Assembly (NCBI GenBank): GCA_934162425.1
Contig: CAKPIS010000003.1
Span: forward strand, 124,001-188,000
Direction of reading: 5' to 3'
Length of the DNA stretch: 64,000 bases
From: an uncultured Bacilli bacterium
GTDB taxonomy: Bacteria; Bacillota_I; Bacilli_A; RF39; UBA660
In this document: piece by piece, positions 52,836 to 60,973 of the stretch
Position numbering within the stretch: the first letter of the stretch is position 1
How the letters are laid out: every line of letters begins with the position of its first letter
The notes under the pieces: generated by a model
The model's database searches: none
What the model saw: only the letters and a program-made list of their open reading frames with translations
What the model was told of the DNA's origin: nothing
Program-made: the position numbers and the translations under genes

Positions 52836-54569
52836 TAAACTATCATTATTACTTATACTAGCAAAAGTTCTATTTCTAAGTTCTCTATATAAAGAACTTT
52901 TATTATATACTTCTTCATTTTCTCCTTTGCATTTTACTTTACCATTATCAAGAACAATAACTTTATCTGCTATTTGCATTATTTCTGGTTTATGAGTAAC
53001 TACTAATATAGTATGATCTTGTTTTAAGTCTTTTAGTAATTCACTTATTTTTGTTGTTGAATTAGGATCTATATTACTTGTAACTTCATCAAATAATAAT
53101 ATTTCTGATTTTGTAAGTAAAGCTCTTGCAATAACTAATAATTGTTTTTGTCCATCTGATAATAATCTTTCTTCACTACTTATAACGGTATTATATCCTT
53201 TTGGTAGACTCATTATATATTCATGCATTCCAACTCTTTTACATACCTCTATTTGATTTTTAATGTTACTATCTACTAAAGATAAATTATCTCTTATACT
53301 CATATCAAATATAAATGGCTTTTGAAAAACTCCAGAGACATTAGAAGAATAAACTTTTTTACTATAATTATAAATATTTTCATCATCTATTAAGATACTT
53401 CCCGACTTTATTCTATCAAGTCTATATAACAAATTAATTATAGATGTTTTACCAGAACCACTATGTCCTACTATTGTAGTTATTTCATTTGGATAAACTT
53501 TAAAAGAAACATTATCTAATATCAAGTTATTTTTTATTTTATAAGTAACCTTATCAAATAATATAACACCATTTATATAATCATTTGTTATATCACCAAA
53601 ATCAATTTCGTTTTCAGAAGTATAGTCTAATATGTTTTTTATTCTCTTTACTCTAATATCATAATTACTTAAATCAAGTAAATATTTTAAAATAGAATCA
53701 GTACAAGTTATAGTTAATTCAAAATAACTTACTAATAAAACTAATTTATCTATTGTCATTTTATTAATAGATACTAAATATGCTAAATATATATAAAGTA
53801 ATATTTTACCAACATATACAATGTATGGCATCTTACAATATCTACTTGTCATTGCCTTTCTTTTTTCTTTATATTCCATTCTCCATCTATTTCTTGTTTT
53901 ATCTAATTTTTTATTTAGATTAGGCATTAAATTTAATGATTTAACCTGTTTTAAATTTACTAGCATTTGATTTAAAATATCAATTACTTTATCTTCATAT
54001 TTTCTAGTTCCCTCATAATATTTAGATACCTTTTTAGAATTATTATTCATCAACATTAAGTATACTAAATCAATAATAAGTGCCATTAGAGCAACTATTA
54101 TGTTATAAGAACTAAATATAATAAATATAATTATCAATTGTAAAAGACGAGCTAATGCCTCTGAAACTGCATTTATAACATCAACCAAATATCTAATATC
54201 ATCAGATGTTGTATCAACTATTTTACCTTTTGAAATCTTATTAAAAATAGAATCGTTATTAGCAACATGCTCAAATAATTTCTTTTGTACTTCCAAATGA
54301 TAATGATCAGCAATTAGTGTATATGTATAACAATTCCAATTAAGCATACTAAAATAAATTATATAAAATATTAAATATAATATAACAAAATACCAAATAC
54401 CATTAAAATTATTATTTGTAATTGCTGCAATTATACCAGAAGTTGCAATTGGAGGTAACAAATTAGATAAATTGTATAAAAAGCAACTAATAAACATTTC
54501 TATAACTACAACAAATTTACCATTATCTATTTTTAATAAAGTCTTTATTGTATTAAAATATCTTTTCAT
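52827..54569 (-). CDS. ABC exporter, fused membrane and ATPase domains
   Basis: 580 aa. Six membrane helices (about 15-310), then an ATPase domain with Walker A GHSGSGKTSI, signature LLSDGQKQLLVIARALL (LSDGQ instead of LSGGQ) and Walker B ILLFDEVTSNID, H-loop VVTHKPEIM. It is a half-transporter that should form a dimer. It follows the 54571 gene by 1 base and probably uses coupled translation. Substrate is unknown; GNAT and recombinase neighbours suggest an accessory locus rather than a housekeeping exporter. Confidence 0.88.
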   Translation of the reverse strand: MKRYFNTIKTLLKIDNGKFVVVIEMFISCFLYNLSNLLPPIATSGIIAAITNNNFNGIWYFVILYLIFYIIYFSMLNWNCYTYTLIADHYHLEVQKKLFEHVANNDSIFNKISKGKIVDTTSDDIRYLVDVINAVSEALARLLQLIIIFIIFSSYNIIVALMALIIDLVYLMLMNNNSKKVSKYYEGTRKYEDKVIDILNQMLVNLKQVKSLNLMPNLNKKLDKTRNRWRMEYKEKRKAMTSRYCKMPYIVYVGKILLYIYLAYLVSINKMTIDKLVLLVSYFELTITCTDSILKYLLDLSNYDIRVKRIKNILDYTSENEIDFGDITNDYINGVILFDKVTYKIKNNLILDNVSFKVYPNEITTIVGHSGSGKTSIINLLYRLDRIKSGSILIDDENIYNYSKKVYSSNVSGVFQKPFIFDMSIRDNLSLVDSNIKNQIEVCKRVGMHEYIMSLPKGYNTVISSEERLLSDGQKQLLVIARALLTKSEILLFDEVTSNIDPNSTTKISELLKDLKQDHTILVVTHKPEIMQIADKVIVLDNGKVKCKGENEEVYNKSSLYRELRNRTFASISNNDSLRS

Positions 54570-54570
54570 A

Positions 54571-55752
54571 TTACTTTATGTTTTTTTCGTATTCTACATC
54601 TGTTACATCATACTTTTGTCTATTAGATATATAATTTAGTAATTTTTGTGATCCCCAACCTACTAATGCTAATATAAAGAAATATATAATTCCAAACATG
54701 GAAAATTGAGGTTTTGATTCTTGAAACAAACCAATTATAGCAGCTCCAGCACTCATAGATGTAACTATAGTTAAACTATTAACAGATTTACTAGTAACAT
54801 CTGATTTAATACCCTCAAATTGTTTTTGTGCAGCTGTTACATAATTTTGTGTCATTGTCCATAAGTATTGAATATATAATAAAGTATCTCTTAAAGTTTC
54901 ATATCTATATCCAGATATCTCTAAAAATTCTACTAACTCTTCATCACTTTTAGCAATTTTTTCTCTAGTTGGTATATATGTACTCATCTGCTTTATTCTT
55001 CCATCTATCAAAGTAATAGTTTTTGCATAAGCTTCAAGTTTTGTAGTAAATTTAACAATATCACTACCCTTTACTTTAGCATTTTCCTTTACATCATCTA
55101 TTTTTTCCCAAATAATTCTATGAATGTTTAAGTATCTATGTAATTGTCCTTTAAATTCACGAATAAATATTTGTTCTTCTATATATCTTTCAATTTTATC
55201 ATTAGATTCAGACTTGTTATTAATAAAATAATACTTATCACCACGAATAACGTTATATTTATCATTTTTAAATTCAAAGTATTTTTGTTTTTCTGTCTTT
55301 ACAACTAATTCTTGCATTTGTTCATTAGTAGCCTTATCACATACAATAAAATATGGATAAACATTTGCTATACTAGCTAACTCCTTTGGAACTGGAGCAC
55401 CTAAACTAAATAGATAATTTAATGCCGGAGATAATCTATTTTCATAATAGTCTTGAACTTTATCAATATCTGAAAATAAAGTTTCTTCTGTTACATTTTT
55501 ATTATTTAAAATAATTAATCCATCTTCAAAAATCTTAACGCTTATTCCAAATCCTGTTGTAAAGGATATAAACTCTTCACCAGAAACGCCATATTCAATG
55601 TTTCCTATTGATAAATTTTTCCTATATTCATTTAATTTTTCTTGTTCTAATTTAAGTTCTGTCTTACAATCCCTTATAAAATCATAAACCTCTGATAGTT
55701 GAAGCATAGTTCTTTGAAACCATCCACCTATATAAACATCACTAATTCTCAT
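54571..55752 (-). CDS. Large cytoplasmic domain with two C-terminal membrane helices, unknown
   Basis: 393 aa. Residues 1-330 are soluble, with long helices (for example 215-315). Two membrane helices close the protein (about 335-352, TIVTSMSAGAAIIGLF, and 360-382, MFGIIYFFILALVGWG). This is the shape of a CorA-type transporter but the GMN signature is missing, so it is not CorA. Conserved-looking segments are EFLEISGYRYETLRDTLLY and FKNDKYNVIRGDKYYFINN. The start at 55752 follows AGGTG. It lies between a GNAT gene (9 bases before) and the ABC exporter (1 base after). Function unknown. Confidence 0.6.
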   Translation of the reverse strand: MRISDVYIGGWFQRTMLQLSEVYDFIRDCKTELKLEQEKLNEYRKNLSIGNIEYGVSGEEFISFTTGFGISVKIFEDGLIILNNKNVTEETLFSDIDKVQDYYENRLSPALNYLFSLGAPVPKELASIANVYPYFIVCDKATNEQMQELVVKTEKQKYFEFKNDKYNVIRGDKYYFINNKSESNDKIERYIEEQIFIREFKGQLHRYLNIHRIIWEKIDDVKENAKVKGSDIVKFTTKLEAYAKTITLIDGRIKQMSTYIPTREKIAKSDEELVEFLEISGYRYETLRDTLLYIQYLWTMTQNYVTAAQKQFEGIKSDVTSKSVNSLTIVTSMSAGAAIIGLFQESKPQFSMFGIIYFFILALVGWGSQKLLNYISNRQKYDVTDVEYEKNIK

Positions 55753-55761
55753 TTTTATCAC

Positions 55762-56202
55762 CTAATCAATATCTTTTGTAAAAAATTTTGCATCCATTAC
55801 ATCAAATCCATATTTATGATATAATCCGTGTGCTGCTTGTCTAAAATTCTTTGACCATAATTCAACACATTTACAGTTATGTTCCTTTGCAATTTTAAAA
55901 CATTCATCAAGCATTTTTGTACCAATATGTTCACGTCTTAACTCTGGTTTAACACACACATGATTTAAAATAGCATAAGTATTCATATCTTCATAGATTG
56001 TAGGCACAACATTAATTTTTGTATGAGCTATAATTTTATCATTTATAACACCTACAATATAAATTTGGTTAGGATCTTTTTCGTTTTCCTTATAAATCTT
56101 TTTAGCATACTCTAAAGAAGTATTCTCATTAAAACACTCATTACACAAAGTAATAATACCTTCAATATCTTCTAAAGTTGCAATTCTAAATTTTACATTC
56201 AT
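55762..56202 (-). CDS. GNAT family acetyltransferase
   Basis: 146 aa. The GNAT fold motifs are visible: VKPELRREHIGTKMLDECFKIA (the acetyl-CoA binding R/QxxGxG/A region) near 95, and LYHKYGFDVMDAKFF near 130. Substrate is unknown. It has GGAGGAG eight bases before the ATG and is first in a three-gene unit with the 54571 protein and the ABC exporter. Its leader contains the 15-bp repeat and a hairpin described separately. Confidence 0.85.
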   Translation of the reverse strand: MNVKFRIATLEDIEGIITLCNECFNENTSLEYAKKIYKENEKDPNQIYIVGVINDKIIAHTKINVVPTIYEDMNTYAILNHVCVKPELRREHIGTKMLDECFKIAKEHNCKCVELWSKNFRQAAHGLYHKYGFDVMDAKFFTKDID

Positions 56203-56221
56203 TAAAACTCCTCCATTTCCA

Positions 56222-56236
56222 AAAGTAATCTACTTT
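56222..56236. repeat. 15-bp element AAAGTAATCTACTTT (left)
   Basis: The reverse complement of this element occurs perfectly at 56370-56384. Each copy is itself a palindrome with arms AAAGTA and TACTTT around three bases. This copy is in the GNAT leader. It also forms part of a hairpin (56221-56255, GTAATCT with AGATTAC). Confidence 0.7.
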
Positions 56237-56264
56237 GAGAAAAGATTACTCTTTTACAAAACTA

Positions 56265-56270
56265 ATTATA
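56265..56270 (-). promoter_or_regulatory. Likely minus-10 of the GNAT operon promoter
   Basis: Perfect TATAAT on the minus strand, preceded by AG. No strong minus-35 at the normal distance, which suggests the promoter needs an activator or depends on the nearby repeats. Confidence 0.5.
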
Positions 56271-56369
56271 CTATAAAAGAAATTGTTTTTAAAGGCCTAT
56301 TGTAAATTTGTGTAAAAGCATTGTAAATATAAAAGACTATTACGTTAATAAAAGTATTATTATTTTCAT

Positions 56370-56384
56370 AAAGTAGATTACTTT
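56370..56384. repeat. 15-bp element AAAGTAGATTACTTT (right)
   Basis: Inverted partner of the element at 56222-56236, 133 bases away, just past the end of the recombinase gene. The flanks are partly conserved too (GAAAA on the inner side). Confidence 0.7.
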
Positions 56385-56388
56385 AAGA

Positions 56389-56414
56389 AAAAAAATAGAT
56401 AGCATCTATTTTTT
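56389..56414 (-). terminator. Terminator of the recombinase gene
   Basis: AAAATAGATG and ATCTATTTT form a stem on the minus strand followed by TTTTTTC. Overlaps the stop codon. Confidence 0.75.
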
Positions 56415-57354
56415 AATTGCATATAAATTTCAATTTATTCATCATTTTTATTTTATTATCATAACTTGGATGAACATATCTTTCTAATGTTATTTTAACA
56501 CTTGAATGTCCTAAAATTTCACTTATTGTTTTAGGATCACAGCCATTTTCTATACACCTTGTTGCAAAAGTGTGTCTTAATGCATGAAAATTATAATTAG
56601 GCATTTGTAAATCATTAAGTATTTTTTTATATTTATTAAAATAAGTTCTTGTTTCAATATATTTTTTTGTACCAGTTAACAAAAAGGCATCAAAATCTTT
56701 TTTCAAACAAACATCTTTTAATATAGGTATAATGAATTTTGGAATAGGTATTTCTCTTACAGAACACGAGGACTTTGGATTATCAATGATAACATTTGTT
56801 TTATTATCACTATGATCATCCAAATTTTTAATCCTAATAAGTGTTTTTTTTATGGTTATTTTTTTATTTTTAAAATCTATATCACCTTCTTTAAGTGCAC
56901 ATAATTCCCCTATTCTAATTCCAGTATAAAGACAAATTAATATTCCAACTGTTATCCTATTTATATTCTTTCTTATATAATTTTCAAGTACTATTTGATC
57001 CTTTGTATCTAGAACTTGAATTACTTTCTTCTCTGTTTTAGGCATTGATACTTTTACTTTAATGCCAGCAAAAGTAAGAATCTGTTTTAATATAATAAGG
57101 ATATCTTTAACGGTTTTAGGTAATAGTCCTTCATCTAATAATTCAAATGTATAATTATCAATAATTTCTGAAGTTATATTTTTCTTCTTTATTTTTGAAA
57201 ATTTAGGTATTATTCTAGAATTAACTGTATATTGATAATTTGAAAAAGTAGATTTTTTACATCTTATTTTAGAATTATTTAACCATCTATAAATATCATT
57301 TTCTAAATAAGATTTATTATTGTTTTTTAAATAATTTAGTTTATTTTTTATCAT
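56413..57354 (-). CDS. Tyrosine recombinase (integrase family)
   Basis: 313 aa. N-terminal SAM-like DNA-binding domain (about 20-100) and a catalytic domain with all expected residues: Arg in YTGIRIGELCALKEGD, the HxxR motif HALRHTFATRCIE, then LGHSSVKITLERYVH with the second His and the nucleophile Tyr. It is shorter than most prophage integrases (about 380 aa) because the arm-binding domain is missing, and closer in size to dedicated inversion recombinases. An AAGGAG sits about 40 bases before the ATG, too far, so the exact start is less certain. No phage genes are near it. Confidence 0.88.
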   Translation of the reverse strand: MIKNKLNYLKNNNKSYLENDIYRWLNNSKIRCKKSTFSNYQYTVNSRIIPKFSKIKKKNITSEIIDNYTFELLDEGLLPKTVKDILIILKQILTFAGIKVKVSMPKTEKKVIQVLDTKDQIVLENYIRKNINRITVGILICLYTGIRIGELCALKEGDIDFKNKKITIKKTLIRIKNLDDHSDNKTNVIIDNPKSSCSVREIPIPKFIIPILKDVCLKKDFDAFLLTGTKKYIETRTYFNKYKKILNDLQMPNYNFHALRHTFATRCIENGCDPKTISEILGHSSVKITLERYVHPSYDNKIKMMNKLKFICN

Positions 57355-57485
57355 TATTAAATTTACTGCTATATCTTTTTGATATATCTCCTTTCATAAT
57401 AAATCACGTATTTTCATACAAAATTTCATATTTTCCAATTAATTATTTTAAGGATATAATCTAAGGTTAAAAATTACATAATAAA

Positions 57486-57507
57486 AGAAGAATTAAAAAA
57501 TTCTCCC
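57486..57507 (-). terminator. Terminator of the 57508 gene
   Basis: GAGAATT and AATTCTTC stem followed by TTTTATT on the minus strand, immediately after the stop. Confidence 0.65.
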
Positions 57508-58542
57508 TTATTTACTCTCTTTATGATAAATTTCTGGATATATAAATTCTTGACTATTTTCAGTAATTTTATTTTCTAAAAAATGATCAGTATTTATATT
57601 ATCTCCTTGGCAAAAATATTTATATCTATACATGTTTAAGTTAGAACCACCTTCTATTACAGGATCATCCCATGTAACATCGACTAAGTACCAAGTATCA
57701 TTTATTTTCACATAATTCCACATATGAGCTTCTTCATTACCTGAGGTATCAACTGCAGTACCACTAACTAAAATACATGGAATATTAAGTTCATCTAATA
57801 AGTATTTAAATACTTTAGAATATCCTTCACAAACTACACTTTTGTTTACTAAAGCCCCATAAATGTCTCTTGTACCTACCGACTTATAAGATTCATCATA
57901 AGATAATTCATCTATTAAATAATCATGTATATATTTTATTTTTTTATAATTATTACCCTTTGCATCTTTTAAAATATCATTTTTTAAAGTTTCTACTTTA
58001 CTTAAAAATTCATTTAAATCATCATTTGATTTAATGTAATCTGTATAATAATTACCATTATCACTACTAGGAGTTAAGCTAAGTTCATATCTTGTTGATT
58101 TATCACTTATATAAGATTTAGTATTAAGAACCATTTTAGAAAAGTCAATATAAAACAAATCTACATTATCATAACTAAGTGCATTAATAGCATTTTGAAA
58201 TTCAAAGTTTAAGAGATTATTATCTTTTAATATATCATCTAATTCACTACTATCTATATTAATAACATATGTACCACTTTTCATGTTATCTTTATTATTT
58301 ATTATGGAATCATATATTTTTTTAGCTGATGCGCTTAACTGTTCATAGTAATATCTATTTTCCGTTCCATAAGATTTACTTAAATTATCATCATCTATTG
58401 ATAATCCATTACTAACTACTCTATTAAATAATACTGAATTATTATAAGCGCCAGTTAAATCTATTAAATTAAATTCTGCACATAAAAATAACGTAACAAT
58501 ACTAAATAATACTATCAGTAAAAAAGTTATAATTTTCTTCAA
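57508..58542 (-). CDS. Exported transglutaminase-like protein
   Basis: About 344 aa, starting at TTG 58542 after GAGGGG. N-terminal signal or anchor helix (about 1-22, KKIITFLLIVLFSIVTLFL). The transglutaminase core is at about 205-320: Cys in VVCEGYSKVFKYLLDEL, His in EAHMWNYVKI, Asp in YLVDVTWDDP. Before it is a helical prodomain-like region (25-200). It should act outside the membrane, perhaps on peptidoglycan or secreted proteins. Its substrate is unknown. No partner gene. Confidence 0.85.
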   Translation of the reverse strand: MKKIITFLLIVLFSIVTLFLCAEFNLIDLTGAYNNSVLFNRVVSNGLSIDDDNLSKSYGTENRYYYEQLSASAKKIYDSIINNKDNMKSGTYVINIDSSELDDILKDNNLLNFEFQNAINALSYDNVDLFYIDFSKMVLNTKSYISDKSTRYELSLTPSSDNGNYYTDYIKSNDDLNEFLSKVETLKNDILKDAKGNNYKKIKYIHDYLIDELSYDESYKSVGTRDIYGALVNKSVVCEGYSKVFKYLLDELNIPCILVSGTAVDTSGNEEAHMWNYVKINDTWYLVDVTWDDPVIEGGSNLNMYRYKYFCQGDNINTDHFLENKITENSQEFIYPEIYHKESK

Positions 58543-58597
58543 TTTAATCCCCTCTTTATACATATTATGATAATATAATACAATAAGCTATGTCAAG

Positions 58598-59182
58598 CTA
58601 CTTTGTTATTTCTACCTTAAATGGAGATGTAAATGATGGATCTTTTTTCTCCTTATATTCAAACAAAATATTAAGCATAAAATATAATATTAAAATTAAA
58701 ACAACTATTTCTATAACATTTATTATATTTCTAATAATTGGTTTTTTACCTGATTTTTTATCTAATTGATAGCTACCACATCTTTTGCAATAAGTATCGC
58801 TTGAAAATATTTTTTCTCCACAATTAGAGCAATATTTATCCCCTGTTAAAACAACTTCTTTAATAACTTCTTTTTCTACTGTTTTAATAGGAACTTTTTC
58901 TTTTTCTATTATTTTTTCTTCTTTTTTAATAATAGGCTTTTCTTCTACTATAGCATCAGTTTTCTCATCATAAGTTTTACTATTCATAAACTCAATTACT
59001 CTAATAAAAAAATATATTAAAAACCCTCCAATAGAAATATATAAATACGTTCTAAGTCCAGTTAATATTTGTAACATGGTAGCTGCATTATTTATTATTC
59101 TATAATTAACTACGTTAAAAATATATAAAATAAGTGCTGAAATACCTATACCAAGAGGAATAAATCTAAGTAATTTCTTCAT
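58598..59182 (-). CDS. Zinc-ribbon membrane protein, unknown
   Basis: 194 aa, starting at ATG 59182 after GGGGGTG. Two N-terminal membrane helices (about 5-22 and 38-58), a Lys/Glu/Val-rich linker (65-110), a double-Cys zinc ribbon (YCSNCGEKIFSSDTYCKRCG, about 115), and a third membrane helix near the C-terminus (about 150-172). Similar zinc-ribbon membrane proteins are common in Firmicutes and have no known function. Single-gene unit. Confidence 0.7.
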   Translation of the reverse strand: MKKLLRFIPLGIGISALILYIFNVVNYRIINNAATMLQILTGLRTYLYISIGGFLIYFFIRVIEFMNSKTYDEKTDAIVEEKPIIKKEEKIIEKEKVPIKTVEKEVIKEVVLTGDKYCSNCGEKIFSSDTYCKRCGSYQLDKKSGKKPIIRNIINVIEIVVLILILYFMLNILFEYKEKKDPSFTSPFKVEITK

Positions 59183-59283
59183 TAGTAAAACACCCCCATA
59201 ATTAATTGACTTTATTATACTTATTTTAAAAAAAATGTAAAGGAATTTATAATATTCCAATACATTTTTGTTATATTTATATA

Positions 59284-60867
59284 TTACTCTCTATTTAAGT
59301 ATTCATCATAAGTACATAATTTATCAATATACTTACCATCATCTAAAAACTCTATTATTCTATTAGATACACTACTTACTAATTCATAGTCATATGATGA
59401 AAATAAACAAACTCCCCTAAAATTACTCATAGCTTTATTAAGTGATGTAATTGTTTCAATATCTAAATGATTAGTAGGCTCATCTAGTATTATTACGTTT
59501 GCACATTTAAGCATCATACGAGAAAACATTAATCTTGCTTTTTCACCACCAGATAAAACGTTTATTTTCTTTAAAGCTTCTTCTCCAGAAAATAGCATTC
59601 TTCCTAAAAATCCTCTTAAATATGTTTCTTCTTGTTCTTTAGAGTATGGTCTTAAAAATTCTACTAAGTTAACATCTTCTTTAAAATATTCATCATAATT
59701 TTTAGGAAAATATGAAAATGATGTAGTATTACCCCACTTAACAGTACCAGAATCAGGCTTTATCTGTCCTGTTATTATCTTAAAGAGTGTTGTTTTAGCA
59801 AGCTCATTTTTACCTACAAAGGCTACTTTGTCAGTATTATTTATAGTTAAGTTAAGATTTTTTAAAACATCTACTCCATCTATTTTTTTGCAAATTCCTT
59901 TAAGTTCTAGTACATCACGCCCAATAGGTCTATCTATATCAAAATTAATATATGGATACTTTCTAGATGATGGAACAATATCATCTAATTCTATTTTTTC
60001 AAGTAATTTCTTTCTTGATGTAGCTTGTTTAGATTTAGATGCATTAGCAGAAAATCTTCTAATAAAATCTTGTAATTCTTTTATTTTATCTTCCTTTTTC
60101 TTATTTGATTCACGCATTTGTTTTTGAATTAATTCACTAGATGTAAGCCAAAAATCATAATTTCCAACATACATTCTAATTTTTCCATAATCAATATCTA
60201 ATATATGGGTACATACCTTATTTAAAAAGTGTCTATCATGAGATACTACTATTACAGTATTTTTAAAATCTAAAAGAAAGTTTTCAAGCCATATCTTAGC
60301 ATTTATATCTAAATAGTTAGTAGGTTCATCTAATATAAGTATATCTGGATTACCAAATAAACTTTGTGCTAAAAGAACTTTTACTTTATCTTCTCCAGAT
60401 AAATTTTCCATTTTTTCATTAAATAATATCTGGTCTAATCCTAACCCAGAAAGAAGACTTCCAGCATCGCTTTCTGCCTGCCATCCATCCATTTCTAAAA
60501 ATAAAGCTTCTAATTCTCCTACTCTTAAGCCATCTGCATCAGAAAAATCAGGTTTAGAATATATTTCTTCTTTTTCTTTCATTATGTTATAAAGTCTATC
60601 ATTACCCATTATAACCGTTTCTATAACATTTTTATCATCATAAGCATTATGATTTTGTTTTAACACTGAAATTCTTTCATTATCAGTTAAAACAACTTCT
60701 CCGCTAGTAGATTCTAACTCTCCTGATAATACCTTTAAAAACGTAGACTTACCTGCTCCATTAGCTCCTATAACTCCATAACAATTGCCATTTGTAAACT
60801 TTAAATTAACATTATCAAATAATACTCTTTTAGAAAATCTAAGTGATAAATTATTTACTTGTAACAT
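59284..60867 (-). CDS. ABC-F family ATPase (YkpA/YbiT type)
   Basis: 527 aa, two ATPase domains on one chain and no membrane part. Domain 1: Walker A GANGAGKST, signature LSGEDKVKVLLAQ, Walker B ILILDEPTNYLD. A linker helix region (about 235-300) follows with KQATSRKKLLEKI. Domain 2: P-loop GKNELAKTT, signature LSGGEKARLMFSR, Walker B VIILDEPTNHLD. ABC-F proteins act on stalled or initiating ribosomes. The length of the arm and the domain 2 P-loop point to the YkpA/YbiT group rather than to antibiotic-protection types, so I would not call it a resistance gene. Confidence 0.88.
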   Translation of the reverse strand: MLQVNNLSLRFSKRVLFDNVNLKFTNGNCYGVIGANGAGKSTFLKVLSGELESTSGEVVLTDNERISVLKQNHNAYDDKNVIETVIMGNDRLYNIMKEKEEIYSKPDFSDADGLRVGELEALFLEMDGWQAESDAGSLLSGLGLDQILFNEKMENLSGEDKVKVLLAQSLFGNPDILILDEPTNYLDINAKIWLENFLLDFKNTVIVVSHDRHFLNKVCTHILDIDYGKIRMYVGNYDFWLTSSELIQKQMRESNKKKEDKIKELQDFIRRFSANASKSKQATSRKKLLEKIELDDIVPSSRKYPYINFDIDRPIGRDVLELKGICKKIDGVDVLKNLNLTINNTDKVAFVGKNELAKTTLFKIITGQIKPDSGTVKWGNTTSFSYFPKNYDEYFKEDVNLVEFLRPYSKEQEETYLRGFLGRMLFSGEEALKKINVLSGGEKARLMFSRMMLKCANVIILDEPTNHLDIETITSLNKAMSNFRGVCLFSSYDYELVSSVSNRIIEFLDDGKYIDKLCTYDEYLNRE

Positions 60868-60926
60868 AAAATACCTCCGTGCCTTATAATTATACTAAAA
60901 AATTAATAAAAACAAAATAGTAACAT

Positions 60927-60955
60927 TTGCCTTTAACTTATTTTTAACTTATACT
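60927..60955 (+). promoter_or_regulatory. Promoter of the YtqA-YtqB gene
   Basis: TTGCCT (60927-60932) and TATACT (60950-60955) with a 17-base spacer. Confidence 0.6.
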
Positions 60956-60973
60956 ATATATGGTGATTAAAAA

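Noticed and set aside
57343..57402. Short frame (MKGDISKRYSSKFNNDKK) overlapping the start of the recombinase
   Set aside because: No ribosome site of its own and no similarity I recognise; could be chance in an AT-rich leader.
59284..60867. ABC-F gene as an antibiotic resistance determinant
   Set aside because: Arm and P-loop features fit the YkpA/YbiT housekeeping group rather than ribosome-protection types.
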